NCBI RefSeq assembly: GCF_026914305.1
Contig: NZ_CP113866.1
Span: forward strand, 1,367,501 to 1,431,500
Source of the DNA: Caldicellulosiruptor acetigenus
GTDB taxonomy: Bacteria > Bacillota > Thermoanaerobacteria > Caldicellulosiruptorales > Caldicellulosiruptoraceae
DNA: 64,000 bases
Direction of reading: 5' to 3'
Shown here one piece after another: positions 10,560 through 19,024 of this stretch. The notes under the pieces were generated by a model. It was not told where the DNA came from, did not search any database, and was given only the letters and a program-made list of their open reading frames with translations. A program made the position numbers and the translations under genes. Numbering within the stretch: position 1 is the first letter of the stretch; each line of letters starts with the position of its first letter.

Positions 10560-11189
10560 TTATAACCATTTTTTAGCGTCATCAGCTGATATTTTATCCA
10601 CCTCTTCGACTGTATCATCAACGTCATTTATCTTTTTATAAAACTTCCTTCCGTCAGATACAATCTCATCCTGTGGCCCGTTGCTTGTTGAGTGCATCTC
10701 AAGTATGCTCCACATATCTGTGCCATCATGTTCTTCTTCACCTTGACTTGGAAACTTGTCATTGAAAGGTTTGCCCAGCACCTTTTCTTCGATTGGTCTT
10801 TGGTCTGTTTGATAATTTTCTTGCCTTTCCATATCTTTCTGGCACTCTATACAAAATTCTGTATAAGGTATTGCCAAAAGCCTTTCTATAGAAATCTCTT
10901 TTTTGCAGGAAATACAGTAGCCAAAGTTTCCCTTTTCAATTTTGGAGAGTGCTTTTTCAATCAGCTCAAGCTTTCTTTTCATGTCAGCTTTCAAGCTCAT
11001 GTTCTTTTCTGCTTCAAATAGGTCTGATGCAATGTCAGCTGGATGATTGTCATAGTTTGATACCTCATTTGAATATAGTGTGCTAAAGTTTGCAACCTGA
11101 TTTTCTTTAGTATTTTTTAAATACCCTTCTATCTCAGATTTTTTCTCTAAAAGCAATTTTTTGAGCATTTTAATTTCAGCTGGCTGCAA
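10560..11189 (-). CDS. DksA/TraR-type C4 zinc-finger protein (YteA family)
   Basis: A 209-residue protein with an N-terminal coiled-coil stretch (LLLEKKSEIEGYLKN onward) and a mid-protein C4 zinc finger CISC...CIEC (about residues 93-117). The acidic tail is not conserved in DksA itself. Family members bind RNA polymerase or act as general stress/sporulation factors in Firmicutes, but the precise role is unknown. The start is TTG at 11189, 7 bases after GGAGAG. It lies between a DUF5665 gene and lspA. Confidence 0.8.
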   Translation of the reverse strand: MQPAEIKMLKKLLLEKKSEIEGYLKNTKENQVANFSTLYSNEVSNYDNHPADIASDLFEAEKNMSLKADMKRKLELIEKALSKIEKGNFGYCISCKKEISIERLLAIPYTEFCIECQKDMERQENYQTDQRPIEEKVLGKPFNDKFPSQGEEEHDGTDMWSILEMHSTSNGPQDEIVSDGRKFYKKINDVDDTVEEVDKISADDAKKWL

Positions 11190-11216
11190 TATTAATCTCT
11201 CCTTTACTAAAGTTAT

Positions 11217-11498
11217 TTAATGCATATAAAACTTTACAAATTTCAATATTTCAGCAATATACCGGCCTATTACCGGAAGGTTGTACTTTACGATAGCGTT
11301 AAGTATATATAAAAGAAGAGCACCCAAAATGGAAAAGCCAAAAGCTGTTCCAAATCCCCGTGCAGCACCAGATAAAAAGTTTGTAAAAATTATTTTCTTC
11401 GGGTTTTTTAAATATTCTATATAGTAGCTAAAATTCATCCTTTCAAGTTTTAAGATAAAATCATTTAATTTCTCCTCAAATTCGTCTCTTGACATCAT
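11217..11498 (-). CDS. small membrane protein, DUF5665 family
   Basis: A 93-residue protein: charged N-terminus (EEKLNDFILKLERMNFSYYIEYLKNP), the block RGFGTAFGFSILGALLLYIL containing a transmembrane helix, and a short hydrophobic C-terminal segment. This pattern matches the DUF5665 family of Firmicutes, whose function is not known. It ends 27 bases before the zinc-finger gene and is probably cotranscribed with it. RBS AAGGTGAG directly precedes an ATGATG start. Confidence 0.7.
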   Translation of the reverse strand: MMSRDEFEEKLNDFILKLERMNFSYYIEYLKNPKKIIFTNFLSGAARGFGTAFGFSILGALLLYILNAIVKYNLPVIGRYIAEILKFVKFYMH

Positions 11499-11523
11499 CT
11501 CACCTTCTCAATAAATTATTTTG

Positions 11524-11552
11524 TTGATTTTTACACATTTTATTTATATAAT
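11524..11552 (+). promoter_or_regulatory. promoter for mtnP-mtnA
   Basis: Plus-strand -35 TTGATT (11524-11529) and perfect -10 TATAAT (11547-11552) with a 17-base spacer, about 42 bases before the mtnP start codon. Confidence 0.75.
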
Positions 11553-11594
11553 TTTTTTGAAATGCAAAAGTTTTTATTCTTGGAGGTAAGAAGG

Positions 11595-12368
11595 ATGGAA
11601 TACAGGGCTGATATAGGGGTTTTTGGCGGTTCTGGTTTTTATTCTTTGGAAGACAATGTTGAAGAGATAGAACTTGAAACACCATATGGAAAACCAAGCG
11701 ACAAAATCTCTTTGGTTGAGATTGCAGGCAAAAAAGTAGCTTTTCTGCCCCGTCATGGCAAAAAACATCAGTATCCTCCTCACTTGATTCCGTACAGAGC
11801 AAACATTTGGGCAATGAAGATGCTTGGGGTCAAAAAGATAATTGGACCAACAGCGTCAGGAAGCTTAAAACCTGAGATAAAACCTGGCGACTTTGTTGTG
11901 TGTGACCAGTTTGTTGACAGGACTTGGGGAAGGAAAGACACATTCTTTGAAGGACCTGAAGTAAGGCACATATCTGCTGCAAAGCCGTACTGTGAATATT
12001 TGAGAAAAATTGCAATTGAGTCTTCAAAAGAACTTGGAATTACTGTGCATGAAAAGGGGACAGTTGTTGTAATACAAGGTCCGAGATTTTCCACAACTGC
12101 TGAGAGCAGATGGTTTTCAAGCATGGGCTGGGATGTTATCAACATGACACAGTATCCAGAAGTGATACTTGCAAAAGAGCTTGGTATCTGCTATGTGAAT
12201 ATATCCCTTATCACAGACTATGACGCTGGACTTGAAGGAAGAGATGATATAAAACCAGTAACTGAAGAAGAAGTTTATAGAGTTTTTAGAGAAAATAATG
12301 ACAAAGTAAAAAAGCTTATATACAGAATGATTGAAAAAATTGATGTAGATTATGTCTGTGAGGAGTAA
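11595..12368 (+). CDS. mtnP: S-methyl-5'-thioadenosine phosphorylase
   Basis: Phosphorolyses methylthioadenosine, a by-product of polyamine synthesis, to adenine and methylthioribose-1-phosphate. Family motifs seen: GVFGGSGFYS (N-terminus), PRHGKKHQYPPHLIPYRANI, and GPRFSTTAESRWF. The purine-site loop reads TDYDAG. The start is ATG at 11595 after GGAGG; an upstream in-frame ATG at 11562 lacks a ribosome site. At 257 residues it is normal length. mtnA follows 8 bases later, and spermidine synthase (59272-60108) elsewhere in the window supplies the substrate. Confidence 0.93.
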   Translation: MEYRADIGVFGGSGFYSLEDNVEEIELETPYGKPSDKISLVEIAGKKVAFLPRHGKKHQYPPHLIPYRANIWAMKMLGVKKIIGPTASGSLKPEIKPGDFVVCDQFVDRTWGRKDTFFEGPEVRHISAAKPYCEYLRKIAIESSKELGITVHEKGTVVVIQGPRFSTTAESRWFSSMGWDVINMTQYPEVILAKELGICYVNISLITDYDAGLEGRDDIKPVTEEEVYRVFRENNDKVKKLIYRMIEKIDVDYVCEE

Positions 12369-12376
12369 GAAGGAAG

Positions 12377-13405
12377 ATGAAACACTTTGAGTTTGAAAAT
12401 GATAAGCTCATTGTGCTTGACCAGAGAAAGCTGCCTTTTGAAAAAGAATATTTTGTTTGCAGTACGTACCAGGATGTATATATAGCAATAAAAGATATGA
12501 TTATAAGAGGAGCACCGCTTATTGGAATTGTTGCTGCATATGGAGTTGTATTGGGTTTTAAGGAGATAATTGAAAAGAACATGGATTCAGCTAAAATTTA
12601 TGAAATCATAAACTATCTTGTAAGCTCAAGACCCACTGCTGTGAACCTTTTCTGGGCACTTGAGAGGATGAAAAAGGTTTTTGAAGAGGCAAGAAATCTT
12701 TCTCAAAGTCAAATTTATAGTTTGCTGCTACAAGAGGCAAGGAAAATAGAAGATGAAGACAAAAGTATCAATAAAAAGATTGGCGAGCATGGAAATACAC
12801 TTATAAAAGAAGGTGCAAATATCCTTACTCACTGCAATGCAGGGGCTTTAGCAACAGGCGGGTATGGAACTGCACTTGGTGTTATCCGTGAAGCTCACTT
12901 TACCGGCAAAAATATTCATGTTTATGTAGATGAGACACGGCCGTATTTGCAGGGGGCAAGGCTCACAGCTTTTGAGCTTTCTGAAGATGGTATTCCCAAC
13001 ACAGTTATCTGTGACAACATGGCAGGCTATCTTATGAAACTTGGAAAAATTGACTGCGTTATTGTTGGTGCAGACAGAATCGCTTTAAATGGAGATACAG
13101 CAAACAAGATTGGAACTTACTCTCTTTCTGTTTTGGCAAAGCACCACGACATTCCTTTTTACATTGCAGCACCCGTATCAACCATTGATTTTAATATAAA
13201 ATCAGGCTCAGAAATTCCTATTGAAGAGAGAAGCGAAGATGAAATAAGATTTTTCAACGGTAAAAAAATTGTTCCGGATGAATCAAAGGTGTTTAATCCT
13301 GCATTTGATGTGACGCCGGCTGAGAACATTACTGCCATAATTACAGAAAAAGGTGTTGTTTTCCCACCATTTGAAGAGAATATTTCAAAACTCAAAGAAA
13401 AGTAG
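12377..13405 (+). CDS. mtnA: S-methyl-5-thioribose-1-phosphate isomerase
   Basis: Second step of methylthioadenosine salvage, converting methylthioribose-1-P to methylthioribulose-1-P. The catalytic pair is seen as C153 (HCNAGALATGGYG) and D233 (GADRIALNGDTANKIGT). RGAPLIGIVAAYG near residue 44 is the substrate-binding stretch shared with eIF2B-like proteins, from which MtnA is told apart by these motifs. At 342 residues it is normal length. It is cotranscribed with mtnP and followed by a strong terminator. No later mtn genes follow here. Confidence 0.94.
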   Translation: MKHFEFENDKLIVLDQRKLPFEKEYFVCSTYQDVYIAIKDMIIRGAPLIGIVAAYGVVLGFKEIIEKNMDSAKIYEIINYLVSSRPTAVNLFWALERMKKVFEEARNLSQSQIYSLLLQEARKIEDEDKSINKKIGEHGNTLIKEGANILTHCNAGALATGGYGTALGVIREAHFTGKNIHVYVDETRPYLQGARLTAFELSEDGIPNTVICDNMAGYLMKLGKIDCVIVGADRIALNGDTANKIGTYSLSVLAKHHDIPFYIAAPVSTIDFNIKSGSEIPIEERSEDEIRFFNGKKIVPDESKVFNPAFDVTPAENITAIITEKGVVFPPFEENISKLKEK

Positions 13406-13411
13406 GTTATC

Positions 13412-13455
13412 AAAAAACGGGGTATTGTAAGAATTGAGTACCCCGTTTTATATTT
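13412..13455 (+). terminator. terminator after mtnA
   Basis: Stem AAAACGGGGTA / TACCCCGTTTT (13414-13424 and 13439-13449) with a 14-base loop, followed by TATATTTTATTTTTT-like T-rich sequence. It marks the left border of the accessory island. Confidence 0.88.
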
Positions 13456-13491
13456 TATTTTTTATGATTTGCTGAAAAACTGTTACATGCT

Positions 13492-13509
13492 TTCTTGAGC
13501 GCTCAAGAA
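13492..13509. repeat. 18-bp perfect palindrome
   Basis: TTCTTGAGCGCTCAAGAA is a perfect inverted repeat just inside the left edge of the island. Sixteen bases (AGCGCTCAAGAAGGTT, 13498-13513) recur exactly at 18695-18710 in the untranslated leader of the propeller-NlpC gene. It may be an operator, a processing site or a relic of a duplicated leader. Confidence 0.6.
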
Positions 13510-13609
13510 GGTTGGTGCAAGAAATAATGAATTTTTGAAAGGGACTTTTCTTTTGTTACTATATTTACTTTGTATGGTTATTTTTTTATTTAATAACCTA
13601 AAACTTTCT

Positions 13610-13808
13610 TACAAAAAGATTCAATCTTAAACATATTTTTGTTTTCTCGATGCCGAAAATTAATTATTGCAACTGAAAATATAATATTTTACTAAAAAGT
13701 TGAGGTAATGTACTTGTTTTTTTGTCTAATCTTACAATTGTAGAGTATCTACATGTGTGGTATAATGTCAATAAAATAAACCGCTCAAGAGGTGAGTAGA
13801 AAATGTTA
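13610..13808 (+). repeat. duplicated promoter-leader block, copy 1
   Basis: About 200 bases in the gap between mtnA and the frameshifted amidase gene match 23180-23392 in the same orientation, for example a shared stretch TGTACTTGTTTTTTTGTCTA and the TATAAT promoter. Both copies end with CTCAAGAGGTGAGT-GAAAATGTT and then a four-codon open frame. The rest of the 13406-13874 gap (outside the terminator and the palindrome at 13492) shows nothing else I can name. Confidence 0.85.
13733..13766 (+). promoter_or_regulatory. promoter with BlaI-type operator for the 13.9-15.4 kb unit
   Basis: -35 TTGTAG (13738-13743), 17-base spacer, -10 TATAAT (13761-13766). The dyad TACAATTGTA (13733-13742), of the TACA-N2-TGTA type bound by BlaI/MecI repressors, covers the -35 box. 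An imperfect second half-dyad TACATGTG is in the spacer. The identical arrangement recurs at 23314-23347 in front of the 23571 gene. Confidence 0.7.
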
Positions 13809-13874
13809 GGAAGCTAACAAGTAAAGTGTTGAGAAGAACTATAATTTTTTAATTTAAGAAAGGAGGCAACAAAA

Positions 13875-14697
13875 ATGAAAAAGTTTATTAAGTTATTCCC
13901 TTTCCTAATTGTAATTTTACTTAAGGAATAATCACTACTTTATAGTTAGTGACGAATATTATACGGAATTCAAAGAATCAATAGCTTCCTATAATGAACT
14001 AATCCAACTAAGTAATAACATTTCTACAGAAGATAATAAAATACGAAAAATATATAGCGATATTATGAGAAGTAAATCAAGTGAAGATATATCAATAAAT
14101 TCTTATCCAGGTGATTACTATGTTCCATACGATAGAGCAAAAGCTGTTAACTACGCATTGTCTCACACTAGTAACTATGATAATGATACAAATTATAATT
14201 CAAAATTTAAAAATTTTGCAAACAGCACATATACAGCTGGTGACTGTCAAAATTTTGTATCACAATGTTTATGGTATGGATATGGCGGTATTGATGACCA
14301 AACTAATATAAATGCTCATCAGTTACCCATGACATATGATTGGTGGTGTGATAAGTATAATGCCTCTTGTACTTCAGACGGAAAATGGAATTGGACATAT
14401 GTCGTTCATTTTTATTCTTGGCTTACATCGAATAATTATGGTCCTCGTGGACAAGATATTGTTTACACAGATGTTGAAAAAGGAGATATAATTTTTAAAT
14501 CAGATTTGAGTCATGTATATATAATTACCGACATAGTCGACTTCGACAATGACAACCAAGTGGACTGGAATGAAATTTATGTGAGTGCTCATACAAAAAA
14601 TAGACTTAACAACAGACTCTCGTCGATTTATCCCTCACCTACCTCTTCGCTGAAATTTGTAAAGGTATATTCGTTTAAATGGAACTCTGGAAAGTAA
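13875..14697 (+). pseudogene. secreted Amidase_6-type protein, frameshifted near its N-terminus
   Basis: A strong ribosome site (GAAAGGAGGC) precedes ATG 13875, which opens a signal-like hydrophobic peptide (MKKFIKLFPFLIVILL) that stops at 13929. In the next frame the coding sequence runs on from 13915 without interruption to 14697, so one base inserted or two lost near 13905-13928 broke the frame. The downstream part has the Amidase_6 signature: YDRAKAVNYALSH, then AGDCQNFVSQCLWYGYGG with the presumed catalytic Cys, W-rich middle, and a His in LSHVYIITDIVDFDNDN. The ATG at 14065 inside it has no ribosome site. Related to the intact gene at 19818-20981. It may be a decayed gene or a sequencing error. 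Confidence 0.75.
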
Positions 14698-14731
14698 TAA
14701 CTCAATCATGCAATTATGGAGGATTAACTAA

Positions 14732-15358
14732 ATGCAAAAAATATTTCGTAATTCAATGGTAATATTTTCTTTAATTCTCATTGGATCATTGGTATTATTA
14801 AGTATTAGTTTAAAAATCTCTCACATTAAGGCTGACACAATCTTAAATAAGCATAAGCCAGAAGACAATAGCTCCGAGAGAATTCATATTATAAAAAACA
14901 AGAAGAAATTTATAGCAGATATCATCTCAGTTTTACCCGTTGTTGAAGAAAAGAATATAAACAACTCAACTGTGGACAGCAACATAAGTAAAGTAAAAGC
15001 AGAAAGGCAAGTACATTATAAAATTATTAAAGCTGTGCTAAATGAAGCCAATCACAAAAGCATCCTTGGCCTTGCTTCAAACAAAGATATATATTCATTT
15101 GTATCTGAGAAAGTCCTAAAAATACTCTTTCCCCAACCTACACAAGATACTTATACCTGTTACTATAAGGTAGAACCTGCTGACCCCAAGCAAACCGTTA
15201 TTTGGTACAAAAAAGGATATTTTTATTTTGTGTACTGCTTCACAGACTCTTATACCATAAATCCAGCTGACCCTTATGGTGATATTAAAAAAATGGTTCT
15301 CTTGGTTGAGAAAATTAAAAACAAATGGATCATAAGCGATTTTTCAAACAATAACTGA
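14732..15358 (+). CDS. secreted or membrane-anchored protein of unknown function
   Basis: 208 residues with an N-terminal hydrophobic segment (about 9-27, MVIFSLILIGSLVLLSIS), then a long polar region and a C-terminal part ending KKMVLLVEKIKNKWIISDFSN. That ending resembles the last strand of small NTF2-like domains (compare DGTWKITKHIYD in BlaR1 of this island), but the similarity is too short to assign a family. RBS ATGGAGGATT precedes the ATG. It follows the frameshifted amidase gene by 34 bases and shares its promoter. I do not recognise it. Confidence 0.75.
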   Translation: MQKIFRNSMVIFSLILIGSLVLLSISLKISHIKADTILNKHKPEDNSSERIHIIKNKKKFIADIISVLPVVEEKNINNSTVDSNISKVKAERQVHYKIIKAVLNEANHKSILGLASNKDIYSFVSEKVLKILFPQPTQDTYTCYYKVEPADPKQTVIWYKKGYFYFVYCFTDSYTINPADPYGDIKKMVLLVEKIKNKWIISDFSNNN

Positions 15359-15686
15359 TAAACAGTCCCTATAAAATATAATATGGACACAAATTCTATT
15401 TTTACTATAATAGATAGTTTTTTGCTGTAGTCTGGTGGCTCAATCCCTTTTTACACAATTATAAAGACTCAACTTTTTCTCATTTTAATTACACTCAAAA
15501 AACAAACAAGAATCTTAGAATTTTTGCACTGAATCACCACTTTTTTGTATTTGTGATTATAAATCTTCGTCTATGATAGCCAACTTTCCGTATAATCTTA
15601 CAATACGTTGAATTTAAAATAGATTTTATCTGACTTATTTAAAACTTGTTTTAAAGAGGAAATTTGGTGATTGTTGTTTGTCAGCT
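15359..15686. other. AT-rich convergent gap
   Basis: The gap lies between the plus-strand gene ending at 15358 and the minus-strand gene ending at 15687. It holds a weak hairpin ACTAT/ATAGT followed by six T (about 15406-15426), which could end plus-strand transcription, and the left arm of a 16-bp inverted repeat (from 15655). I see no gene in it. Confidence 0.5.
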
Positions 15687-15728
15687 CTAATATATTCGAA
15701 TAGTATCATAACTCACCAAATTTCCTCT
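15655..15728. repeat. inverted repeat straddling the end of the propeller gene
   Basis: AGAGGAAATTTGGTGA (15655-15670) and its reverse complement TCACCAAATTTCCTCT (15713-15728) flank 42 bases. The right arm is the 3' coding end of the propeller gene and the left arm lies beyond its stop codon, so the transcript can form a long stable hairpin. It may protect or end the message, or be a small duplication. Confidence 0.65.
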
Positions 15729-16892
15729 AACTTTAAATAACTGAACTACTCTTTTGCTTTTTAGCTTGTAAATTGAACACCCTTCTTCACTTAAAAAGTA
15801 TCCGCCTTTATCAGTAAAGTATATTCCATCTAAACCAATAACAGGCCAGTAGGCATTTATATTTTTTGGAATTCCGCTAATATATTCTAAACTTCCACTT
15901 TTAATATTTAATAGTACTAACTTTGCTCTAAAAGGTTCTTTGATAGTAGAATAGTCACCAAATTCTTTATATCCCGGACTTCCCTGTGAGAAAATAAATT
16001 TATCTTCTGAAAAAGAATTTACAGGCGGAGAGCACAGCCCAGTATTCTTTGTAAATTCCATTGTTTTTCCTGTTGATATGTCAGCAACAGAAACCCAAAT
16101 ATATGATGGATCAGCAGGAGTTGAAGTGCTGATAGCAACATATCTGCTATCTTTGCTCCATGCAATAGAGTAAATAATTCTGTAAACATTATTAATTGGC
16201 ATATCTCCAAATCTTTCGGAAAGTAGCTTCTTCTTGCTGTTTTTGTTCAAGTCAATTACAACCAGCGATGTGGCAGCATCATTTTCTTTGTTATCCATCT
16301 CACCACAGGCAATATACTTTCCGTTTGGTGAGAGAACTGGCCAGCAAAATGAACCTCTTGCAATTTGTTTTAGTGAAAAAGTATATATTTTGTTTTTTGG
16401 AACATACTCTGATTTCAAAAGATACAACCTTTTTTCAGTGGCAATAACAAACTCACCTGTTTGTTTATTAGCACTGATATATTTTATCATCTCTGGCATT
16501 CGGTTTCGATAAACTTCTTTTTTAGTTGTGTAATCAACTAAAATTAACTCTTTCAAATCCTCACCACAATAAGCTACCTGATTTTTTCCCCATGCAAACA
16601 AGCGTACAGAAAAATAATCTAAACCTTTTATTTTATTGCGGCTCATTTTGACTTTGAAGATCAAATCTTCTTTACCACTGCTATGCCATATTTTGCCATA
16701 AAATAAAGCAAAAAAGTCACCATTTTCGGTTTTCTCAAACCTCTCAATATAGCCTATCTGTTCTGAAGCATTTCTTATTAGAGCATTTATAACAAAAAAA
16801 ATCATGCCTATAATTATTAAGCATATAGAGACATATACAAAGATATTAAACTTTACACTTTTTTTACTACACATGTTTAATTTTTCTTTCAA
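15687..16892 (-). CDS. membrane-anchored beta-propeller-like protein
   Basis: 401 residues. An N-terminal membrane segment (VYVSICLIIIGMIFFVINAL, about residues 17-36) anchors a large extracellular part made of repeated strands with WD40/TolB-like turns, for example SPNGKYIACGE, SKDSRYVAIST and TGKTMEF. No catalytic motif is visible. The start is TTG at 16892, 8 bases after GGAGG; an upstream in-frame ATG (16958) would run into the previous gene. It is the second gene of a unit with the propeller-NlpC gene. Propellers like this usually bind ligands or proteins; the role here is unknown. Confidence 0.75.
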   Translation of the reverse strand: MKEKLNMCSKKSVKFNIFVYVSICLIIIGMIFFVINALIRNASEQIGYIERFEKTENGDFFALFYGKIWHSSGKEDLIFKVKMSRNKIKGLDYFSVRLFAWGKNQVAYCGEDLKELILVDYTTKKEVYRNRMPEMIKYISANKQTGEFVIATEKRLYLLKSEYVPKNKIYTFSLKQIARGSFCWPVLSPNGKYIACGEMDNKENDAATSLVVIDLNKNSKKKLLSERFGDMPINNVYRIIYSIAWSKDSRYVAISTSTPADPSYIWVSVADISTGKTMEFTKNTGLCSPPVNSFSEDKFIFSQGSPGYKEFGDYSTIKEPFRAKLVLLNIKSGSLEYISGIPKNINAYWPVIGLDGIYFTDKGGYFLSEEGCSIYKLKSKRVVQLFKVRGNLVSYDTIRIY

Positions 16893-16929
16893 TGAATTTA
16901 CCTCCAAGAATACTATCATCAATTTTAAA

Positions 16930-18654
16930 TTAATAGGGTGAATATGCTTGATAACCATTACTAACTAACTCATTAAACGTATATCCCATAGATATAACTC
17001 TATCAGTATAGTTGCCATTAACTATCGATATAGTACTTTCATAAACCACAAATTGACCAGATGAATTTGACGTGTAGAATAATCTAACATGCCCAGATCC
17101 ACTACTGTTTTTTAATAAAATATCACCTTGTTGTAATTCATAATAACTATTTAATTGTCTAGCTATTTTGGGGAATTCTGAAGTATGATAATGCCTTGAT
17201 AACCCCCAACATCTACTTACAAATCCAGAACAATCAACACCTGTTGTTTTATCTATATAACCAGGTGCGTTTGTATTAACATTTCCAGCTGCATATCCTT
17301 GTTGAATTTCATTGTCAAAACCAGATAATGAACTAAAACCACCCCAGCAATAAGGAACTTGATAATAATTTGTATTATAATTAGTTATAAAGCGAGGTCT
17401 TTGCCAATATTGTCGATTGCTTGCACTCAAATTAGAACCATCATAATTTACTTTGCTGCAGTACCACTGGTGCCACTGATAGTTCTGCGCTGTTGAAATC
17501 ATTTGAGACCTTGGTACTGTTACAACAGAAGTAGCTACTACTATATCTCCATCAATTGAAACTTGACTCTTTGTTTGTTCATTCAATTTTTCTGATGAAT
17601 TTACTGAAATCCTATCATTTTTTTCTATTTCTTTCATAAACTCATCAGCAGACTGCCAAGAAGCTACTTTAAGTACATAGACATTTTCTTGAGATGGTAT
17701 CAAAACATAAACATCATTACCTTCTATTAGAAAGCCTTTTTCAGGAATAACACTGTAAACATCTAAAGGTATTTTTATGGCTCTATCTATCTCCCCAGTT
17801 TTTTTATCATAACCTACAATCGCATAGCTTTTACCATCTTCTAATTTCCAATATACTATGTTGCCAATTGTTCCCATATAACCATTTGTTCCTAATTGAT
17901 ACTGTGAAGGAAAAGCAACAGTCACAACCTCTCCATCTGGTGTTATAACCTGACCACCTAAACGTTTCATACCTTGAATATTGAGTTTCCATATAGCTTT
18001 ATCACGTGCTAAAGAGCCTTTTTTCTCTTCAACAACTGTAGCACTCTCTGGTTTACCTGCATCCAAGTTATTTGTCTTGTCTGTTCCATTCCCAAATTTC
18101 AATGTTCTTGTTTCTTTCAAATCTGCATATACAACATATGGTCCATTTTCGTCAGAACCAAAACCTGAAATTGTTATACAACTACCTCTTTGCTGAGTAT
18201 CTGGCAAGCTACTAATTCTAATTTTGCCACTTGTTATCGTTACAAGACAGTTTCCATTATAACTTCCACCCAATAAATATAAATTTCCTTTTCCATCAAC
18301 TGATATATTGGACACCCATATTATACTTTCAGGAAATTTAACTTCTTCAATAAATTCACCGGAAATCTTGTTGTAAATTAAAATTCTGTGATGCGCATTA
18401 TCAACAATATACACTTTATCACCTTTGACATCAAAAGCATCTGGTCCTCCTGTTCCAGTCATATCTGAAACATATTCAATCCATTTTTCAGATACAGGAA
18501 TACTAACAACTTTTTCAAAGTTTGAAAACCATAGTTTGTCTTTTTCTTCTCCACTTCCAAGTGCTTTGCTTTTGACAGTTGAAAAGGATAAAATCGATAC
18601 TAGAACCAGACTGCAAACTGTCAAATAAGTTATTATTTTTTTGAAATTTTTCAT
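16930..18654 (-). CDS. secreted beta-propeller protein with C-terminal NlpC/P60-like domain
   Basis: 574 residues with a signal peptide (about 1-32, ending STVKSKALG). Residues ~40-340 look like an NHL/WD-type propeller (GPDAFDVKGDKVYIVDNAHHRILIYNK; ISVDGKGNLYLLGG). The last ~170 residues carry an NlpC/P60-like cysteine peptidase signature: VDCSGFVSR with C475, and SGHVRLF with H522, plus an LQQGDILL strand between them. Such domains usually cut peptidoglycan peptides. It is first in the unit that continues into the 15687 gene and has its own promoter about 180 bases upstream. Confidence 0.82.
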   Translation of the reverse strand: MKNFKKIITYLTVCSLVLVSILSFSTVKSKALGSGEEKDKLWFSNFEKVVSIPVSEKWIEYVSDMTGTGGPDAFDVKGDKVYIVDNAHHRILIYNKISGEFIEEVKFPESIIWVSNISVDGKGNLYLLGGSYNGNCLVTITSGKIRISSLPDTQQRGSCITISGFGSDENGPYVVYADLKETRTLKFGNGTDKTNNLDAGKPESATVVEEKKGSLARDKAIWKLNIQGMKRLGGQVITPDGEVVTVAFPSQYQLGTNGYMGTIGNIVYWKLEDGKSYAIVGYDKKTGEIDRAIKIPLDVYSVIPEKGFLIEGNDVYVLIPSQENVYVLKVASWQSADEFMKEIEKNDRISVNSSEKLNEQTKSQVSIDGDIVVATSVVTVPRSQMISTAQNYQWHQWYCSKVNYDGSNLSASNRQYWQRPRFITNYNTNYYQVPYCWGGFSSLSGFDNEIQQGYAAGNVNTNAPGYIDKTTGVDCSGFVSRCWGLSRHYHTSEFPKIARQLNSYYELQQGDILLKNSSGSGHVRLFYTSNSSGQFVVYESTISIVNGNYTDRVISMGYTFNELVSNGYQAYSPY

Positions 18655-19024
18655 AGTAAATGCCCTCCTTTATTTTTATTTGCACACCCTCTTAAGCGCT
18701 CAAGAAGGTTAAAGCCTATGTTATTGAAACAATCAAAATTTTCAAAGCCTTCAACTTTAATTCCTAATGGTAAGAATATTTTTTTACTCATATTTATTAA
18801 TATAACCGATATTATTTTATATTTGTAGTTACACCTATATTATACATCTGTAAAATTGACTTGTAAAGAAGTTTTAAAATATTTTTCAGATCATTTAATT
18901 TGTAAAGCTGTATATATAAAACCTCATATATAATCTTTTAGTTTGTTTTTTTAAACATGAAACAAACTTTAAAAAGCATCCTTGAATATACTTTAAACTT
19001 TGGTAATTAATCAAAAAGTAAGAG
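18655..19024 (-). other. leader and upstream region of the propeller-NlpC gene
   Basis: This 370-base gap holds the ribosome site (AGGAGGGC), a near-palindrome TCTTAAGCGCTCAAGA (18690-18705) and the promoter at 18839-18867. The predicted untranslated leader is about 180 bases. The stretch between the promoter and the lipoprotein stop at 19025 is AT-rich and otherwise empty. Confidence 0.55.
18839..18867 (-). promoter_or_regulatory. promoter with BlaI-type operator for the 18.7-15.7 kb unit
   Basis: Minus-strand -35 TTTACA (18862-18867), 17-base spacer, -10 TATAAT (18839-18844). The plus-strand reading TACATCTGTA (18843-18852) is a TACA-N2-TGTA dyad overlapping the -10. A 46-base block here (18823-18868) aligns without gaps to the blaI promoter (23112-23157) with 38 identities by my count, so both are probably bound by the same repressor. 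Confidence 0.72.

Noticed and set aside
14065..14100. ATG 14065 as the true start of the amidase gene
   Set aside because: No ribosome site; the coding frame runs upstream to 13915 and a signal peptide lies in the neighbouring frame.
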